Of a DNA stretch of 64,000 bases, positions 1 through 12,800 are shown one piece after another. Each line of letters starts with the position of its first letter. Positions within the stretch are counted from its first letter, which is position 1. The DNA is taken from the NCBI GenBank assembly GCA_036346405.1, contig CM070562.1:111388412-111452411 (forward strand), written 5' to 3'. Source of the stretch: Phyllostachys edulis (Eukaryota; Streptophyta; Magnoliopsida; Poales; Poaceae). Both the position numbers and the translations under genes were made by a program. A model generated the notes under the pieces. The model saw only the letters and a program-made list of their open reading frames with translations. It searched no databases and was not told the DNA's origin.

Positions 1-132
1 TTTCCGAGCTCTAGAGCTCGAATGAGTGAAAGAGAGGTGGAGTGAGTGAGCGCATGGAGTTGGAAAAGATAATGCGAAGCTCGGGGGTGGCTTTTTATAG
101 ATGATGCGGTGGAGTGAAGCGAGGTAGAGCTC

Positions 133-3100
133 TGTAACGTCCCAATTTTCTGAGCCTTTTTGAAAACTTTCAAAATAAAAATAACCATTTGGTTTTGTTG
201 AAGTTCTAAAGCTTAACTTGAGATTTTGGAATTTGAGGTGTTTAAAATGACTTAATCAAACTTCAATTAATTCAAATTTGGTTTGTTTTGAGTTCGTTGA
301 AGTTCTCTGGTGTTGAATCCCCTTTCTCTGTTCGTCCCGTTTCCTCCCTCTCATTTGGACCTCCCTCTCTGTCCAGACCTCCCTCTCGTTTGGACCTCCC
401 TCTCTGTCCAGACCCCCCCTCGTTTGGACCTCCCTCTCCGTCCAGACCTCCCTCCTGTTGGACCTCCCCCTCAGCCTAGACCTCCTAGTTGGTCCTAGGA
501 GACCTCCTGGGTGGTCCTCGGAGACCTCCCCTTGGGTCACGACCACCCCTTAGGTCACGACCTCCTCTTGGGTCATGACCACCCCTCTGGTCACGACCTC
601 CCCTTTGGTTGGACCACCCTCCCAAGCTTTGACTAGCACCACCTGTCAGCCCTGCTCACCTTCTTCCTCCTTCCGTCACGTCACTACTGGCGCACAAGTC
701 CTAGCGCATTAAATATTGTTGTATCGCATTAAATAATGTCGCTTCTGCAGTACCCGTTCCCTCTCTTGTCTCCTCCTCTACCTGCCCCCATCTCCTCCTT
801 CACCTACCCTTCAATGCGTGAGCCTCTGAGTCTCTCAGTGACTCTCCCAGGCTATAAAAGCCTGAGCAACCATCTTTCATCTCTTTTTTCCTCTACTCTC
901 TTGCTCTCGCACAGCTTCACCGTGCTTGAAGTTTCGCCTCCGTCCGCTGGAGCCTACGCTGTTGCATCCTCCTCAGGACCTCCTCGGGACCTCCTCCTCA
1001 GGACCTCCCTCGACCTCAGTTGGACCTCCTCCCGAGAGCCCGTTCCTAATTCCTCTTAATTCAGAATCCTTCTTTTGGTTCTAGTTTGGTAGTCTTTGGT
1101 TTTTGTTTGGTCTTGTTGTATTTATTTGGCTCTTTTCGCACGTGTAGATTTCAGCAGCTCTAAAGAGTTCTTGGACCCGACGACCTCTACCGAAGAATCT
1201 CAGCTCTTCATCGAAGGCAAGTCGTAGACATTTGATCATGTCGAACCCAGTTTGCAAAATTACTTTGTTTTATAAAAACATGCATGGCTAATTGTATAAA
1301 AATGGTTTGGGAAATAGCTAAACACCTACTGGACATTATGACTGCTTGAATACTTGTGTTTGATATGTTGACATGCACCCTTGGACACCATAGGTTTGGT
1401 AATCTTAGTTGGACCTCTTTGTGATACCAATATGGGTGCGTATATTGCTTAGTCTTGCTTTAGTTATGCGATGTCTCTCGATCACATGATTCAATGATGA
1501 TGAATTTGACTTAATGATATATGGAATTGTGGCGCGGCCACTCTTGTTAAAATCTGTTGCGCCATGACTAGGGTGGTCATTTGGGCGGGTTGAATCCAAA
1601 ATATTTTATACTCGGGCGAGTGATCGTGCAGTAAAGGGGGGTGCAGGAAGCACATTGGGATGTGGTTGTCTCGTCTGAGTAGTCCCTAAGGACTTAACCT
1701 TATAAGCCATTGATCCGGGCCATACCGTGCAACCATAAGTCCATAATGGGGTGGACTTGGCCAACTAATTAGCAATGCTTTGAGTCGGTTCTGTTTGGAT
1801 TGGAAATGACGCAAGAGGGGGCCAGAAGGCGAATCCTTAGCGAGCAGAACCGAGTCAAAATGGAACTTTGTAAGGGCCTTGTCACATACTCTAGCCTGCT
1901 TATCTAAGGTAGTGAGCAGGGGCATCGACGGGTGCCAAACAAACTAGAGAATTCGTGTCTTGTGGGTAAAGCTGTACAATCTCTGCAGAGTGTAAAACTA
2001 TTCGAATAGCCGTGTCCCCGGTTATGGACAATGCTTGGTGATTTCACACAAGGGGTAGACTTTTCTCAAATGTGGTCTTGGTTGGTCTCGAGTGGTCTGG
2101 CTAGTAAACAGGGTGTTCACGAGTGGTTTGGGCAGTGAACAGGGTGTTCACGAGGTGTTTCAAAGAAAACTTGATTACTTATGTATTTGTCTTTCAACTT
2201 ATGCTTTGCAATCTACTTACCGTATTTCCAATCAATTCAGCTTTCTGTAAAGTAACCATAAAGCTACCCTTGTTAAACCTGGCATGAATACTAGTTGCAT
2301 GCATTTCCCTACGACTTGCTGAGTACATTCCAAGTACTCACGGCTTTATGCCTCTGGTTGATCAGTCGCCGAAGAGGACCCAGGGAGCTCCGACCTCTTT
2401 GAAGAGGAGGTCTTCGAAGACCAGGCGTCCTAGGAGACATCCTCCACTCGATTGCTAGTGGGCGTGTCGAATGGCTTCCACGTGTGTTTGGTGTTCCGCA
2501 GCGAGCTCTTTTGTTGTAAGCCATGCATGGCTCCTCTATAAAAACCTTGGCCATAAGATCATTTGCTGTTATTATTATTAATTTGTCTGCTTCGTCCATA
2601 GCTTGTTGTATGGTTTTGATTACATCGGTGTTGAAACTGTGCGGACTAGCTACTGATCATGGGACTGGTCCAGAGTACACAGAGGGTCTCGGGATTGCTA
2701 CCCGGGGTCCCGACAAGCTCGGGCAGTGGTGGTCAACAGGGACAGAGTTCTCGGCGTTGTACGGGCAAAGAAAGGTTGGCGCGGGCAGGTATGGGTGCGG
2801 CATTGAACGGCGAAGCGACGTGGGTGGTTGAGGGGCAGCAAAACTGCTGGCGGCGAGAAGAAACCAGGTATGATGGAGCTCTCGCAAGACCAAAGTGTGT
2901 CTTTGGCGGTGAGCACGAGGTGGACGATGAGTCTCAAGACGGGCCCACGATCGGTGAGACAATGAAAGCGGTATGAGTTGATCTAATCTCCACGGTCTGA
3001 TTAGAAACGAACGGCCCAGATGAAATGAGTTGTTCGGATGGTCCAAAAGTTCCACTCAATCTGGAAGGTCGATTTCAAATACAACGGCTCAGAATCACCG

Positions 3101-3626
3101 GGTCCGACCCACTTATGGGGATGGTCTGGTTCGACCAGGCTGTTTGGACTCGAGCTCGAGGAACAGTACAGGCTTTTGATTTTTGAATTAACAATTGATT
3201 TCTTTGCTGATTTAATTCACTAACCAAATGAAGTCCAAAATTAATGAAAATGTTTGTGTAGGCTACTGAGCTCGAGTAGTTTCTACAGTAAAATTTTTAG
3301 AGGCTAAAACCTTCCTTGAATTTCTACAAAATTCAAACAAGATGCTATTCCTATGTGTTTGTAATTATTTTTCTAAATAAGTTTTCATGTAGAATTTTTG
3401 TTGAATAGTTTCTGGGATAATTAGCCCGAAACAATTCTCTCATGTGAAATTTTTTCTTTGGTTTATCTATTTCCTTTTTAGCACCTATTTGTTTGTAGTT
3501 CAAGTTTTACTTTAAATCTAACACAAGATTTTTATTATGGCAAAATTTATATGCAAATGTTCAAAGAAATTTTTCCTAATGCCTTTATATTACTTAATCC
3601 CAAGATTAGGATTTTGGGATGTTACA
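133..3626 (-). mobile_element. 3' LTR of a Tekay/Del-like chromovirus (Ty3/gypsy)
   Basis: A 3.5 kb LTR read on the minus strand. Its plus-strand edges are TGTAACGTCCCAA at 133 and TTGGGATGTTACA ending at 3626, which form the expected short inverted LTR termini (TG...CA). A purine-rich tract lies immediately outside the right edge on the minus strand (plus-strand complement 3627-3644), followed by integrase/chromodomain coding remnants on the same strand, so this is the 3' LTR. LTRs of 3 kb or more fit the Tekay/Del chromovirus lineage. It contains a pyrimidine-rich minisatellite near its 3' end. No 5' LTR or left-hand target duplication can be paired, because the element is truncated to the right. 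Confidence 0.8.
340..610 (+). repeat. Pyrimidine-rich minisatellite inside the LTR
   Basis: Degenerate tandem copies of a unit of roughly 18-20 bases built around GACCTCCCTCTC, alternating with GTCCAGACCTCC and CGTTTGGACC. The array continues more loosely to 610 with variants of GGTCACGACC. A smaller related cluster (GGACCTCCTC units) lies at 975-1030. The strand is almost purely C/T for over 100 bases. Confidence 0.8.
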
Positions 3627-3644
3627 GACCTACCCCCCCTTACA
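3627..3644 (-). other. Polypurine tract of the chromovirus
   Basis: On the minus strand this reads as a G-rich purine run (TAAGGGGGGGTAGG core) ending directly at the TGTAACATCC start of the LTR. That is the position and composition of a plus-strand primer for Ty3/gypsy reverse transcription. Confidence 0.75.
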
Positions 3645-4803
3645 AAGAATCTCGTCCCCGAGATTCGGTGGGCTCGGAGAAGAAAGAGGGAAATTCTGCT
3701 CTAAGGCGGTCGTCTTGCTCCCACGTAGCTTCATCTTCGATGTGGTTACTCTACTGGACTCTTAGCATCTTGATGGCACGGCTTCTCGTATGACACATGG
3801 CTTCTTCTAAAATTCGAATTGGTTGCTCTTGGTAAGATAGGTCTAGTTGGATATCCAGGCTTTCCAAAGGAACAGATTTGGTGGGAATCTGAAGACATTT
3901 CTTGAGCTGAAATATGTGGAAGACATCATGTACATCTGAAAGTTGAGGTGGTAGCTCTAGCTGATAGGCTACCTCACTTCTCCTTGCGAGAATTCGGTAG
4001 GGATTGATATACCTTGGTGCCAGTTTCCCACGAACTTGGAAGCGGCAGATACTTCGCATTGGTGAAACCTTGAGATAGAAAAAATCGCCTACTTCAAAGC
4101 TCAGCTCACGGCGACGGCGATTGGCGTAGCTCTTTGGCCGTGATTGTGCTTCCTTTAAGCGTCTCTTTATCGCATCCACCTGCTCTTGAGCTTCCTGGAT
4201 GACGGTGGGTCCAACAAATTGTCGTTCCCCGACTTTGGACCAGAACAATGGTGTTCTACACTTCCTTCCATATAGCGCTTCAAATGGAGACATTTGGAGA
4301 CGGGATTGGAAGCCGTTGTTATAAGAAAACTCAGCAAATGCCAAGCATTTCTCCCAATCTGTGTTGTAGGACAGCACGCAGGCTCGCAACATGTCTTCCA
4401 GTATTTGATTTGTCCTTTGGTTTGAGGATGGAATGTCATGCTGAAAAATAACTTGGTTCCCAATAGTTCATGTACATTGTCCCAGAATCGGGAAGTGAAC
4501 TGAGACCCTCGATCAGAGGTTATAATCTTTGGCACGCCATGCAGACGGATGATATTATCCATATAAAGTTCTGCTAGCTTGGCTTCGTTATAGGTGGTTT
4601 TAACTGGAATGAAGTGGGCCACCTTTGTTAAGCGATCAACAACAACCCATATGGAGTTGTGCCCCTTTCGGGTCTTCGGTAACTCTGTGATGAAATCCAT
4701 GCTGATTTCGTCCCATTTCCATTCAGGAATATTCAGGGGTCGAAGCAATCCCGCGGGTCATTGATGTTCTGCTTTGACACGCTGGCATACGTCTCCACAC
4801 ACA
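3645..4803 (-). pseudogene. Truncated integrase and chromodomain of the Tekay-like chromovirus
   Basis: Minus-strand translations show, in order, the end of the integrase zinc finger (CxxC followed by KAEHQ), the catalytic core with a DFI..LP motif, VVVDRLTKVAHFIP, SDRGSQF and a glutamic-acid region. The C-terminal domain follows (EALYGRKCRTP, GDFFYLKVSP), then a chromodomain-like tail (PIRILEE...). The reading frame is broken: a stop follows KAEHQ, there is a frameshift near 4390 and another near 3750. Gag, protease and reverse transcriptase are absent, because homology ends abruptly near 4803 where unrelated sequence begins. The remnant was once part of a polyprotein for retrotransposon integration and is now inactive. 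Confidence 0.85.
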
Positions 4804-7800
4804 GCCGAAGGCAACCAGGGCAGCATAGCACAAGGCAAGGCAAGGCAAGGACCAAGAGAGGAGATCCTCCACTGCCTTCCACCAGAGACCAACCCAAGCC
4901 AAGGCCACCTCAAGCAAGACATCAAGGCAGCAAAGAAGAACAAGCGTAGGGGGCCACAACCTGAGGACCGAGGCGACCAACAAGAACACCGGGGAGCACC
5001 AGCACACCGCCGACACCACCACACGACCAACCCATCACTGCCAGTCCACCCCAAAACGAACCCAACCAGGTAACCCACCATTTTGCCCTCCCTGTTATTT
5101 TTGCCCACACATAACCACAGTCTGGAAGTTTAAGCAATACATGTTTAGCACATGCAACCATCACAGTATCAATAGCCTCAACTTCTTGCACCCATTCCAT
5201 CGCATAAGCTCAAACTTCTCACAGTGGCATCATCCATAGCTCTCAGTTCATCAGCAACCATCGCAGAGCAAGGGGAGGGATCAGGGAGTAGAGAAAATGG
5301 GGGTTATACCTCAGTGCAGATCTTGGTAACATAGGCAGTGACCAACCTCCAGTAGCCACCTCCATCTCCAGTCAATCACCATGGCATACCTGCACAAAAA
5401 TCAGCTAACATCAGGATCCAACCAAAGTGCTAAAATCAATTTAATGAAGAGCAAAAGGGAGGTTAGAGAGGGTTAGGCGCGGCCGTGAGCCAAGCCGCAG
5501 GGGAGCAGAGGCGAAGCCGAGGTGGCGAGCCTTGGCCCGCCGAGAGGAGGAGCAAAGACGGGCGAGTCAAGGCAGGCAAAGAAGCAGCGATGGCGCAAGG
5601 CGCAAGTAGAGGTGCCGGCCGAACAGAACCTAGAGGCGTCGGGTCCGGGGGGCAGCTGAAATGCAAGCAAGGCGTGTTGGTGGCACCGAGCATGAGTGGA
5701 AGGAGGAGCGAGGGAGAGCGCCGGTAGGCGGCGGTTGAGGCACAAGGCAAGGCGTGTGATAGCACAAGCAATGGAGAAAGCGAGGCAAGGCGTGGAGGAG
5801 ATCGGTGGAGCGGCGGGCTCAGCCGGGGCGGCGGCGCCGAGCCAGAGCACCTTAGCGGCAGCAGCAACTTGAGAAGGATAGAGAGAGATGAGTGTGAGTG
5901 TGTGTGGAGTGAGAGCTGAGTTGGGGGAGAAGATGAGGTGGGCGTGTGTGCTGTGCGTGTGTTGGGTTAGGGCCGACCGAGAGTAAGTGAGAGAGAGAGA
6001 GAGAGAGAAAGGGAGTGGGGGTAGAAATTAGGGGTAGATTAGAAATTAGATTTTTTGATTAGGGAGAATATTAGGAAAAGAGTTAGATTTTAATTAATTG
6101 CTGCGATTAATGGCTTTTTCGGTAGCAGTGGTTAATGGTATAATTGTTAGGTGTTTAATCTTTGCTGTTAAATAATTTAACTCGGATCTTGTCGAATTAA
6201 CCAACTTAAAGTCAAGCTGTGGATTAAATTGCTAGATAAGTTGAGTAGCTGTTATTTCTGTTGTTAGTAGGCTAGCTAGCTTGTGTAGCAATCTTGCGCG
6301 TCGTCAGTATTTAGATAGGTAGTTTGAGCTGTTCAATCCAGTTAGTTTAATTAGTTAGGTGCGAACCTTGGGTTTTTCGATCCTAGCGTGATTAGACAGT
6401 AGAACGCTGGCGTGGGAAGCGCTAACTGAGCAGAGGGCTCGGAAAAGTTTAATTTAAATTAAATGGTGCTAACAATTAGAAGTCATTAACTTAGATATCT
6501 ACTATATCACTCAAAATCAACTATGTATTTATTTATATTATTATTCGTGTTGCCGATTGCTACAGAGGACGAACCAGCACCAACGGGAGCCGTTGATCAG
6601 AGTTGCTTCAACGCCAATCTTTCCTACAACTCCAAAGGCAAGCAATCCTCTTGAACATAAACATAGTTAATTTAAATGTAAACCGTATATTGCACTATTA
6701 TGTTTATTGCATCAAAATTGTTTTCTCAAAAGTTAAATCAATGATTGAGATGAAAATGATTAAGATGAATATAAAAGAAATGAGAATGAGAAAGAAAGAA
6801 AGAAATGAGAATTAATATGTGGGTAAAAGGGGCCTGGCGAAACGCGATTTACGACATTTATTTACGATGAGGTAAGAGGTGGACCCCTTTTTACATATGG
6901 TTATAATATAAGGACAAACAAAACTCTTACTCGGTCTGAAGCCGTAAATTCAGTACCAACCATTTTCCCGTTTCGGCGGGCAGAAAATGCTACCTGTTAC
7001 GTGACTATGCTCTCCACAATGGGTATGTATTATGTGTGAGTGAGATGGAGGAACCCAGGACCGGTAGGAGAAGTCCGGAAGTGGGGGATCCAAGGCGCTA
7101 TAGCGCTAAGGTGGAGTGTTGAGTGCAGGATAGAAGCTGCCTCAACAAACATTACTGGAACTCGGTGTATGACGAGGTCAGCAACGTGACTAAGTCAGCA
7201 CCGACGGAAAGTAATGGGTGGAGACTTGATCACGTAACCTGGAAAACGTTCAGTATTCTGATCTCGGAACCACATCAAAGGAAATGCGGTGGACCCGGTT
7301 CACAGAGAGCTTAAAATAGCTATGGGTAAAGTGGTACAAAGCCTGCGCAGTGCTAAACAAAATCATGAATTCATGCCAGTCTCCTGGATTGGAGTCTACG
7401 GGAACCACTGGAGGTCTTTCTTCTCTCCGAGTGACAAGTAGTGTTTTTAGTATTAAAATTTGCCACCTGATGTTTTAATAAATTATTTTCCGAAAAGAGA
7501 TGACATAGAAAATGTGATAATCAAATAGAGATAGTTCATTCAGTGCATTCTTTGCTATTAATGCTTGCTGAGTACACTCGTGTACTCAACCTTGTTAGTA
7601 TTCTCCTTTGTAGATCCTAGTCCGGCCGGAAACTATCCCGAGTGGGACGAAGGACTTGTAGGTGCCGATGCAACCACAGGAGGAGAAGGAGCTGACTACG
7701 AGGACCAGGGCGAGATGGACGCCATTTTGGCGCATTGGACGAATAGGCGGCCGAGACTTCAGGGCTAGCGAGAGAAGCGGAGAAGTTTCTTTTTGTAGCT

Positions 7801-7998
7801 GTATAATATTTGTATTAAGAATCATAGCCTTGCGTGGCTATTACTGGAATAAAAATGTACAGTTTCTATCTTATTATTCTGCTGCGTAACCCTGGTAAAG
7901 GCTTACTATTCGTTGGAGCAGTGTTTTACTGAGCAAACGAATAGTAATCCGTATGTCTAAGTGTGATTACCCTTAGGATAATAACACGGAGCGTCACA
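4804..7998 (-). mobile_element. Degenerate second chromovirus-type LTR tract
   Basis: No host gene is recognisable here. The right edge at 7991-7998 reads, on the minus strand, TGTGACGCTCCG, a typical LTR start. Plus-strand 7560-7600 shares the TTGCTGAGTACA...GTACTCA motif with the 133-3626 LTR (2317-2340), suggesting a related but distinct LTR family in the same orientation. The left boundary is unclear. GC-rich 5460-5860 gives long overlapping open frames on both strands that look compositional rather than genic. A (GA)n tract lies at 5989-6008. The tract could be a solo LTR or a truncated element. Confidence 0.4.
5989..6009 (+). repeat. (GA)n microsatellite
   Basis: About ten uninterrupted GA dinucleotides. 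Confidence 0.9.
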
Positions 7999-8934
7999 AG
8001 TCTCTTTCCAGTTCTCACCTTGTTACCATTTGGTTACTCATGTTTTACTTCTAGTAGAAGGTGCAAGGCCATTTTGGTATTCATAATTGCTACAGATATA
8101 GGCATAGTCCAAAGTCAAAGCATGGATTACATGAGACCAGAACGTGCTACATTACAACTACTTAGATAAGAAACCTGAAAAAGCTGTCCTTTAATTTGTC
8201 CAGGTAGTTGTAGTTTAAAAGATTTGGTCCAAAACATAGAAAGGCACTGAGGTAACAGGTTGTCACGAGGATCAAAATTGTGCATAAGAGGGCCAAATGT
8301 GATGCACATACAGCTGTTATTGTTGAAATCTTTGCTTCTGATCGATGAGCAAACTGTTTGTCCCTCCAGTTCTGCTTGTCCATTTGAACTGCTGCTGCTT
8401 AGTCTCTGAAAGAGTTACTCCGCTATGAAATTCAAGCAAGTAGCTTAGCAGTTTGGATTTTCTTTGTGCACTGTAACAATATCCGTTCCGCATCTGTTTT
8501 CTTTGCTATCTAACTTACCTGGTAACATAAAACAACCTTTTGTCAGTGAAGCTATTGCATTATTTGGTAACCATACAGCATCATTGATCACGGTAAGTAA
8601 CTAGTAAATTAGAAAAATGTGACCTCGATGCTTTATCTCAGTTGGAAGATTGAAAAATCTTGTCGAAAGATAAAATTCAAAACCGGGAGGCTTCCTCTAG
8701 TGCTGAAGAATGAAGTGAGATTCGTTAGAACTTAAGAGGCCGAATAGATTGTGTTTCTTTGTTGTTCGTCTTATTTAGCGACTTCTAAGGACATCATTGT
8801 AATTTGTAAGTGATTTATCAGCATTCATTGCAAGCGTTTTTTTTCCAATAACCAACAAAATACAAATACTAAGCGTTCAAACTGTTTGCTCAAATTTATA
8901 TGTGATTAAACTCTGTGCATTGACTAATTATTTC
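7999..8934. other. No feature recognised
   Basis: AT-rich intergenic DNA between the LTR edge at 7998 and the kinase remnant. The short open frames on both strands show no domain I recognise. Some of it may be decayed introns or exons of the kinase pseudogene that follows. Confidence 0.5.
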
Positions 8935-9375
8935 CAAGTGGTATGGTCCGACTAGTGGCTACATGGCACCTGAATATGATATGGAGGGCATCTTTTCTAT
9001 GAAGTCCGGTGTTAACTTCGGCGTGTTGCTCAGAGATTGTAAGACTGTAAGTGGTGTTAGGATAAAGCTCTGCTGATCTCATCAGTGACTTCCCTAATCT
9101 TATATTCTATGCAAGTAGTCTATTTTATGAATCACCAAGGACTTGAAAAGCTCCAAGTTAAAACACCTAAATTATCGATTTGATTAATACAGGTGTGGAA
9201 CCTATGGAATGAAGGAAATGCAAAGGATAGAGCAGGCTCATCTGTTGTAGAGAGTTGCTTATAGGATGAAGTTATGCTTTGCATTCATTTAGCACTCTTG
9301 TGTGTTCAGGAAAATATAAATGATAGGTCACTCATGTCATCCTTTGTGTTTATCTTAGAGAATGAATCAGGGACC
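8935..9375 (+). pseudogene. Remnant of an S-domain/cysteine-rich receptor-like kinase
   Basis: Two exon-like fragments of a plant receptor kinase C-lobe. The first (about 8950-9035) translates to SGYMAPEYDMEGIFSMKS followed by FGVLL, matching the activation-loop end (APE motif) and subdomain IX of S-locus-lectin or cysteine-rich receptor kinases. In subdomain IX the usual D-V-Y-S-F-G is damaged to G-V-N-F-G. The second (about 9193-9370) reads VWNLWNEGNAKDRAG, SVVESCL, a stop, then CIHLALLCVQENINDRS and VFILENES, the typical last kinase exon with the LLCVQ and DRP-like motifs. An in-frame stop, lost invariant residues and absence of the N-lobe make it a pseudogene. The extracellular and transmembrane parts were not found. 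Confidence 0.8.
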
Positions 9376-9639
9376 TTTCAACCCTAGACCACCCTGCATA
9401 TTAATTTTGCACAAAGGAATAATGTAGTAGAGCAAACAGGAGCACAAAGGACACTCATAACCCTTACAACACCGTAGCTCCTGGTAGTTGACCTTTTAGC
9501 TCCAACAACCCTGCGTATTGTAGCTCCTGGTTGATTCAATAATAATAATAAAAATCTGGGCAAAGTACTCCCAGTCAAAACATTTGCAGGACCATGCTTA
9601 GTACAATCATCACGAATTGAAACAGACAGCACCGTCACA

Positions 9640-9897
9640 CTTATTAGGGTTCAGCCAGTATTTTCATTTCAGCATTTCAGGTTTCATCAATTCATACATT
9701 TCCATTGAAAATGGAACCGAACACTCATCTCCTATAAGTAAATTCAAGATTATTCCTGTTGGCCTTGGATGTCTTACAAAAGTAAGCAGCATTATCTGCG
9801 CATTGAAGCAGTGAAAGGAGCGAAACCTCTCTAAGAAAATGGATGACAGAATATGTAGGTCAGTTTGGCAGTAGATGTTGCCAATCTTTAGCTGTGC
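9640..9897 (-). other. Probable 3' UTR region of the DOHH gene
   Basis: Sequence immediately downstream of the DOHH stop codon on the minus strand. No other gene is visible. The polyadenylation site was not resolved. Confidence 0.4.
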
Positions 9898-12800
9898 TCA
9901 GGATTCCTGCTGCACCTGAGGAGTCTGTAGAAACAGGAACTGCGTGGAAAAGGGGACAGGTTAAAATTTACATGAAAGTAAATTGATATCCAGAAGAGTT
10001 ATTTGTGTTGATCCAGGCCAGGCATGTTACCTCGAAGGACTTCCCTGATCTCTCGTACTCGAGCATGCTGAGAGCTACTTCACAGCTCTGGGAGACTATA
10101 GGCTCAGGATCCTTTGCAAATTCCTCCAGAAGTGCAATGCTTTCTTGATCTACACCACAGCATGAGCATAATCTGAGGGAACTCTGAAATATATATGCAT
10201 GGATTTGAGATAGTAAATGGCATTCTGACAAACCGTGTGGTATTAGTTACCTGCAATTGAACCAAGGGCCTCAGCAGCTTCATGCCTGACCATTGGGTGC
10301 TCGTCAACATTCTTCAGGACAGCTGAAAGTGCATCTGAAGCAGATTTGTTTTGCAGCTGACCTAACACATAAGCAACCTGCAGAGCATTAGAAGAAAGCA
10401 CAATTACATTGGAGAAAACAATAGGCACTGAAATAATAAGAACAACATGAAACAGTTATCTCAAGGAGTAGACCAAATTGATCAAAAGAGAGATGATGAC
10501 GATGGCCTCATTAATAAATCAAGCAAATTGCACTCTGGAATTTGGAGCAGTTCCATGAAATACATCATGCCACCAATCTATCCTGATCTCTTGGCCTTCT
10601 TTTTTCTTCGATGGAAGAAAGAACATCCCCAATTTCCATTATGAAATTGATAGCTTCTTACATAAAATAATTTTCGTGGTGATCCTAATTACTAAAAAAT
10701 TGAGAAGGTGCAACTGGATAGTTTTGATTTGCTTTTGTTCTTTCTTTATCATAACATGACAGGTGACTTAATTAAAAGAAGACATTCCATGTTGCACAAT
10801 TTATGCTTGTGGTAAAAAGAAGCAAACATAGATTAGTTAAAGTTCAAGCAAACCTCATGGCGTAGAAGTGCACTTTTGACACCTAGAGCTGCAATGATAG
10901 CAGAAACAGCACCATCTCTGCCATCATTCCTAAGTGCAAAAAGAGCTGCATAACGTTCATACATGCTTTCTTGCTCGTTGAGGAGAAGCTCCCTGGAAAA
11001 TATCCACCACACAAGTAACATCAAGACAATGTATAAAAAACACAATGAACACATATAGGATGGTCTTGAAAGACATACCTTAGTTGTTCTACTAAAAGTC
11101 CTTGCTTTGCAGGCAGTGCTGGATCAACTGAGAGAAAAGGTGAAATGGTTGTGCTTTCAGCACCACTCGCATTCTTCTTCTCTTCTATGCGTCTAAGAGC
11201 CAACTCACACGTTTCTTGTACCTCCACAGCAGGATCAGCTGCTAAACTCTCCTCCAACAGGGGAATGCTCTTCTCTAGGCCAATAGCTCCAAGGGCTTCA
11301 GCAGCCTGATCAATAAACATATACAACTTCTCAAATGGATAGCAAAACACTAGAAGCAGCAGATAACATTAAATTCTGCCATAGTAACTACCTCATGGCG
11401 GACAATTGGATGCAGCGAAAGATCTTTGAGAACTGCCTCTAATGCAGGGATAGCCTCAGCATCCTGCATTTGTCCAAGTGCAAATGCAGCCTCATGGGCA
11501 AGCAAGTTAGAAGAATCCCTTGCAGCTGAGCATTGCAGAAAAAACGTCAGGTTTTCTTAAGCCCTTTATTTCTAATAGTTTTTTTTATCTTCAGTTTGTC
11601 ATTAATGGACTAGCAAAACATTGATAGACAATTAGAGCCAGGAGATTTGGCAGTGACAGTTAGTCAGCTGCTACTGACAGCAGACCTAAAGTAAAAAATG
11701 CATTATCTCACAATTAAGCACCACCAACAAGGAAATCCTAATATGATATCATCTAGAAAAAAAGCCTACAAAAGAATTTGGAGAAAATTATCATGTACAT
11801 GGCAATAGATAAATAACCTACAAGAAGAAAACTATACCAGAGTTTGGGATAAGCACCATAAACAACAAATATATTGATCCTAGCATCACTAATTCACACA
11901 AAAGGTAGGTGCTAGCATTCACAGCTAATTTCTTGGAGATATCCCCAAGAATCACTAGTACCAGCAGAAAGTTAACACACAGAACCTCCAAAGTCCAAAC
12001 CTATTATTAGGCCAACCAAAAACTAGTATTATCCAGCATTATCAGACAGACACCTGCATAAACTAAATGGAAAGGTGAAAGCTGCCAAAACTGCTCAACT
12101 AGTCAAATAAAACTACCAGCTTTCATGGAGGGTGATCCATAACCATAAGACAACCTATACTAACACAGAATCAATTAGTATAGGCTCATGAGATCTATAT
12201 TCAGTAAGGGGAAGAAGCTATTAACAGACTGGAGTCCACTGGGACCAACATCTCAACACCAGTAGATAATTTGAGGGTTGTTGAATGGGAAATTTGCCAT
12301 TTTGCCACACCTTTGTACTGGCTTCGATAAAATGCAATTAAGTTACACGTAATAGATTATTTGCCACACGTTATTTTGTCCCTTCGTTAATTTGCCACTT
12401 TGGAATATAATAATGATATTTTGGGCTAAATCGCCCTCGCCCACACGCGAAAGGACCCTTTTGCCCCTCCTGGTCGGGTCTGGTCTCGCTAAGTGGTTGG
12501 GTCAAGCTGACCAGCGCCCTTCCGCCTCGCCGTCTCGCTTCTTTGCCTCCTCTCGTCGTGACCTCTCTCTCTCTCTCTCTCTCTCTCTCGGCCACTTGGT
12601 CTGTGACCCAAATCCGTGGCCAAATTTCCCGAGTGAAATCCAATGGCGGAAGGGCTCAAGATATCTGTAGTACACCCTTCCAAAAGCCTTTCTCTTCGTC
12701 TTTCCTTGTTTCTTGTTGATACGGGACTTGATAGACCTGGTGAATGCGTGAACCCTAGGTTTGAGCTTGATGGAGGAGCCGGTTGTTGGAGTGCGCGAAA

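Noticed and set aside
1..132. Gene fragment left of the first LTR
   Set aside because: Too short, no recognisable protein; only A/G-rich flank.
5463..5867. 125-134 residue minus-strand frames in the GC-rich 5.4-5.9 kb region
   Set aside because: Low-complexity Ala/Pro/Leu composition, no recognised family, inside an LTR-like tract.
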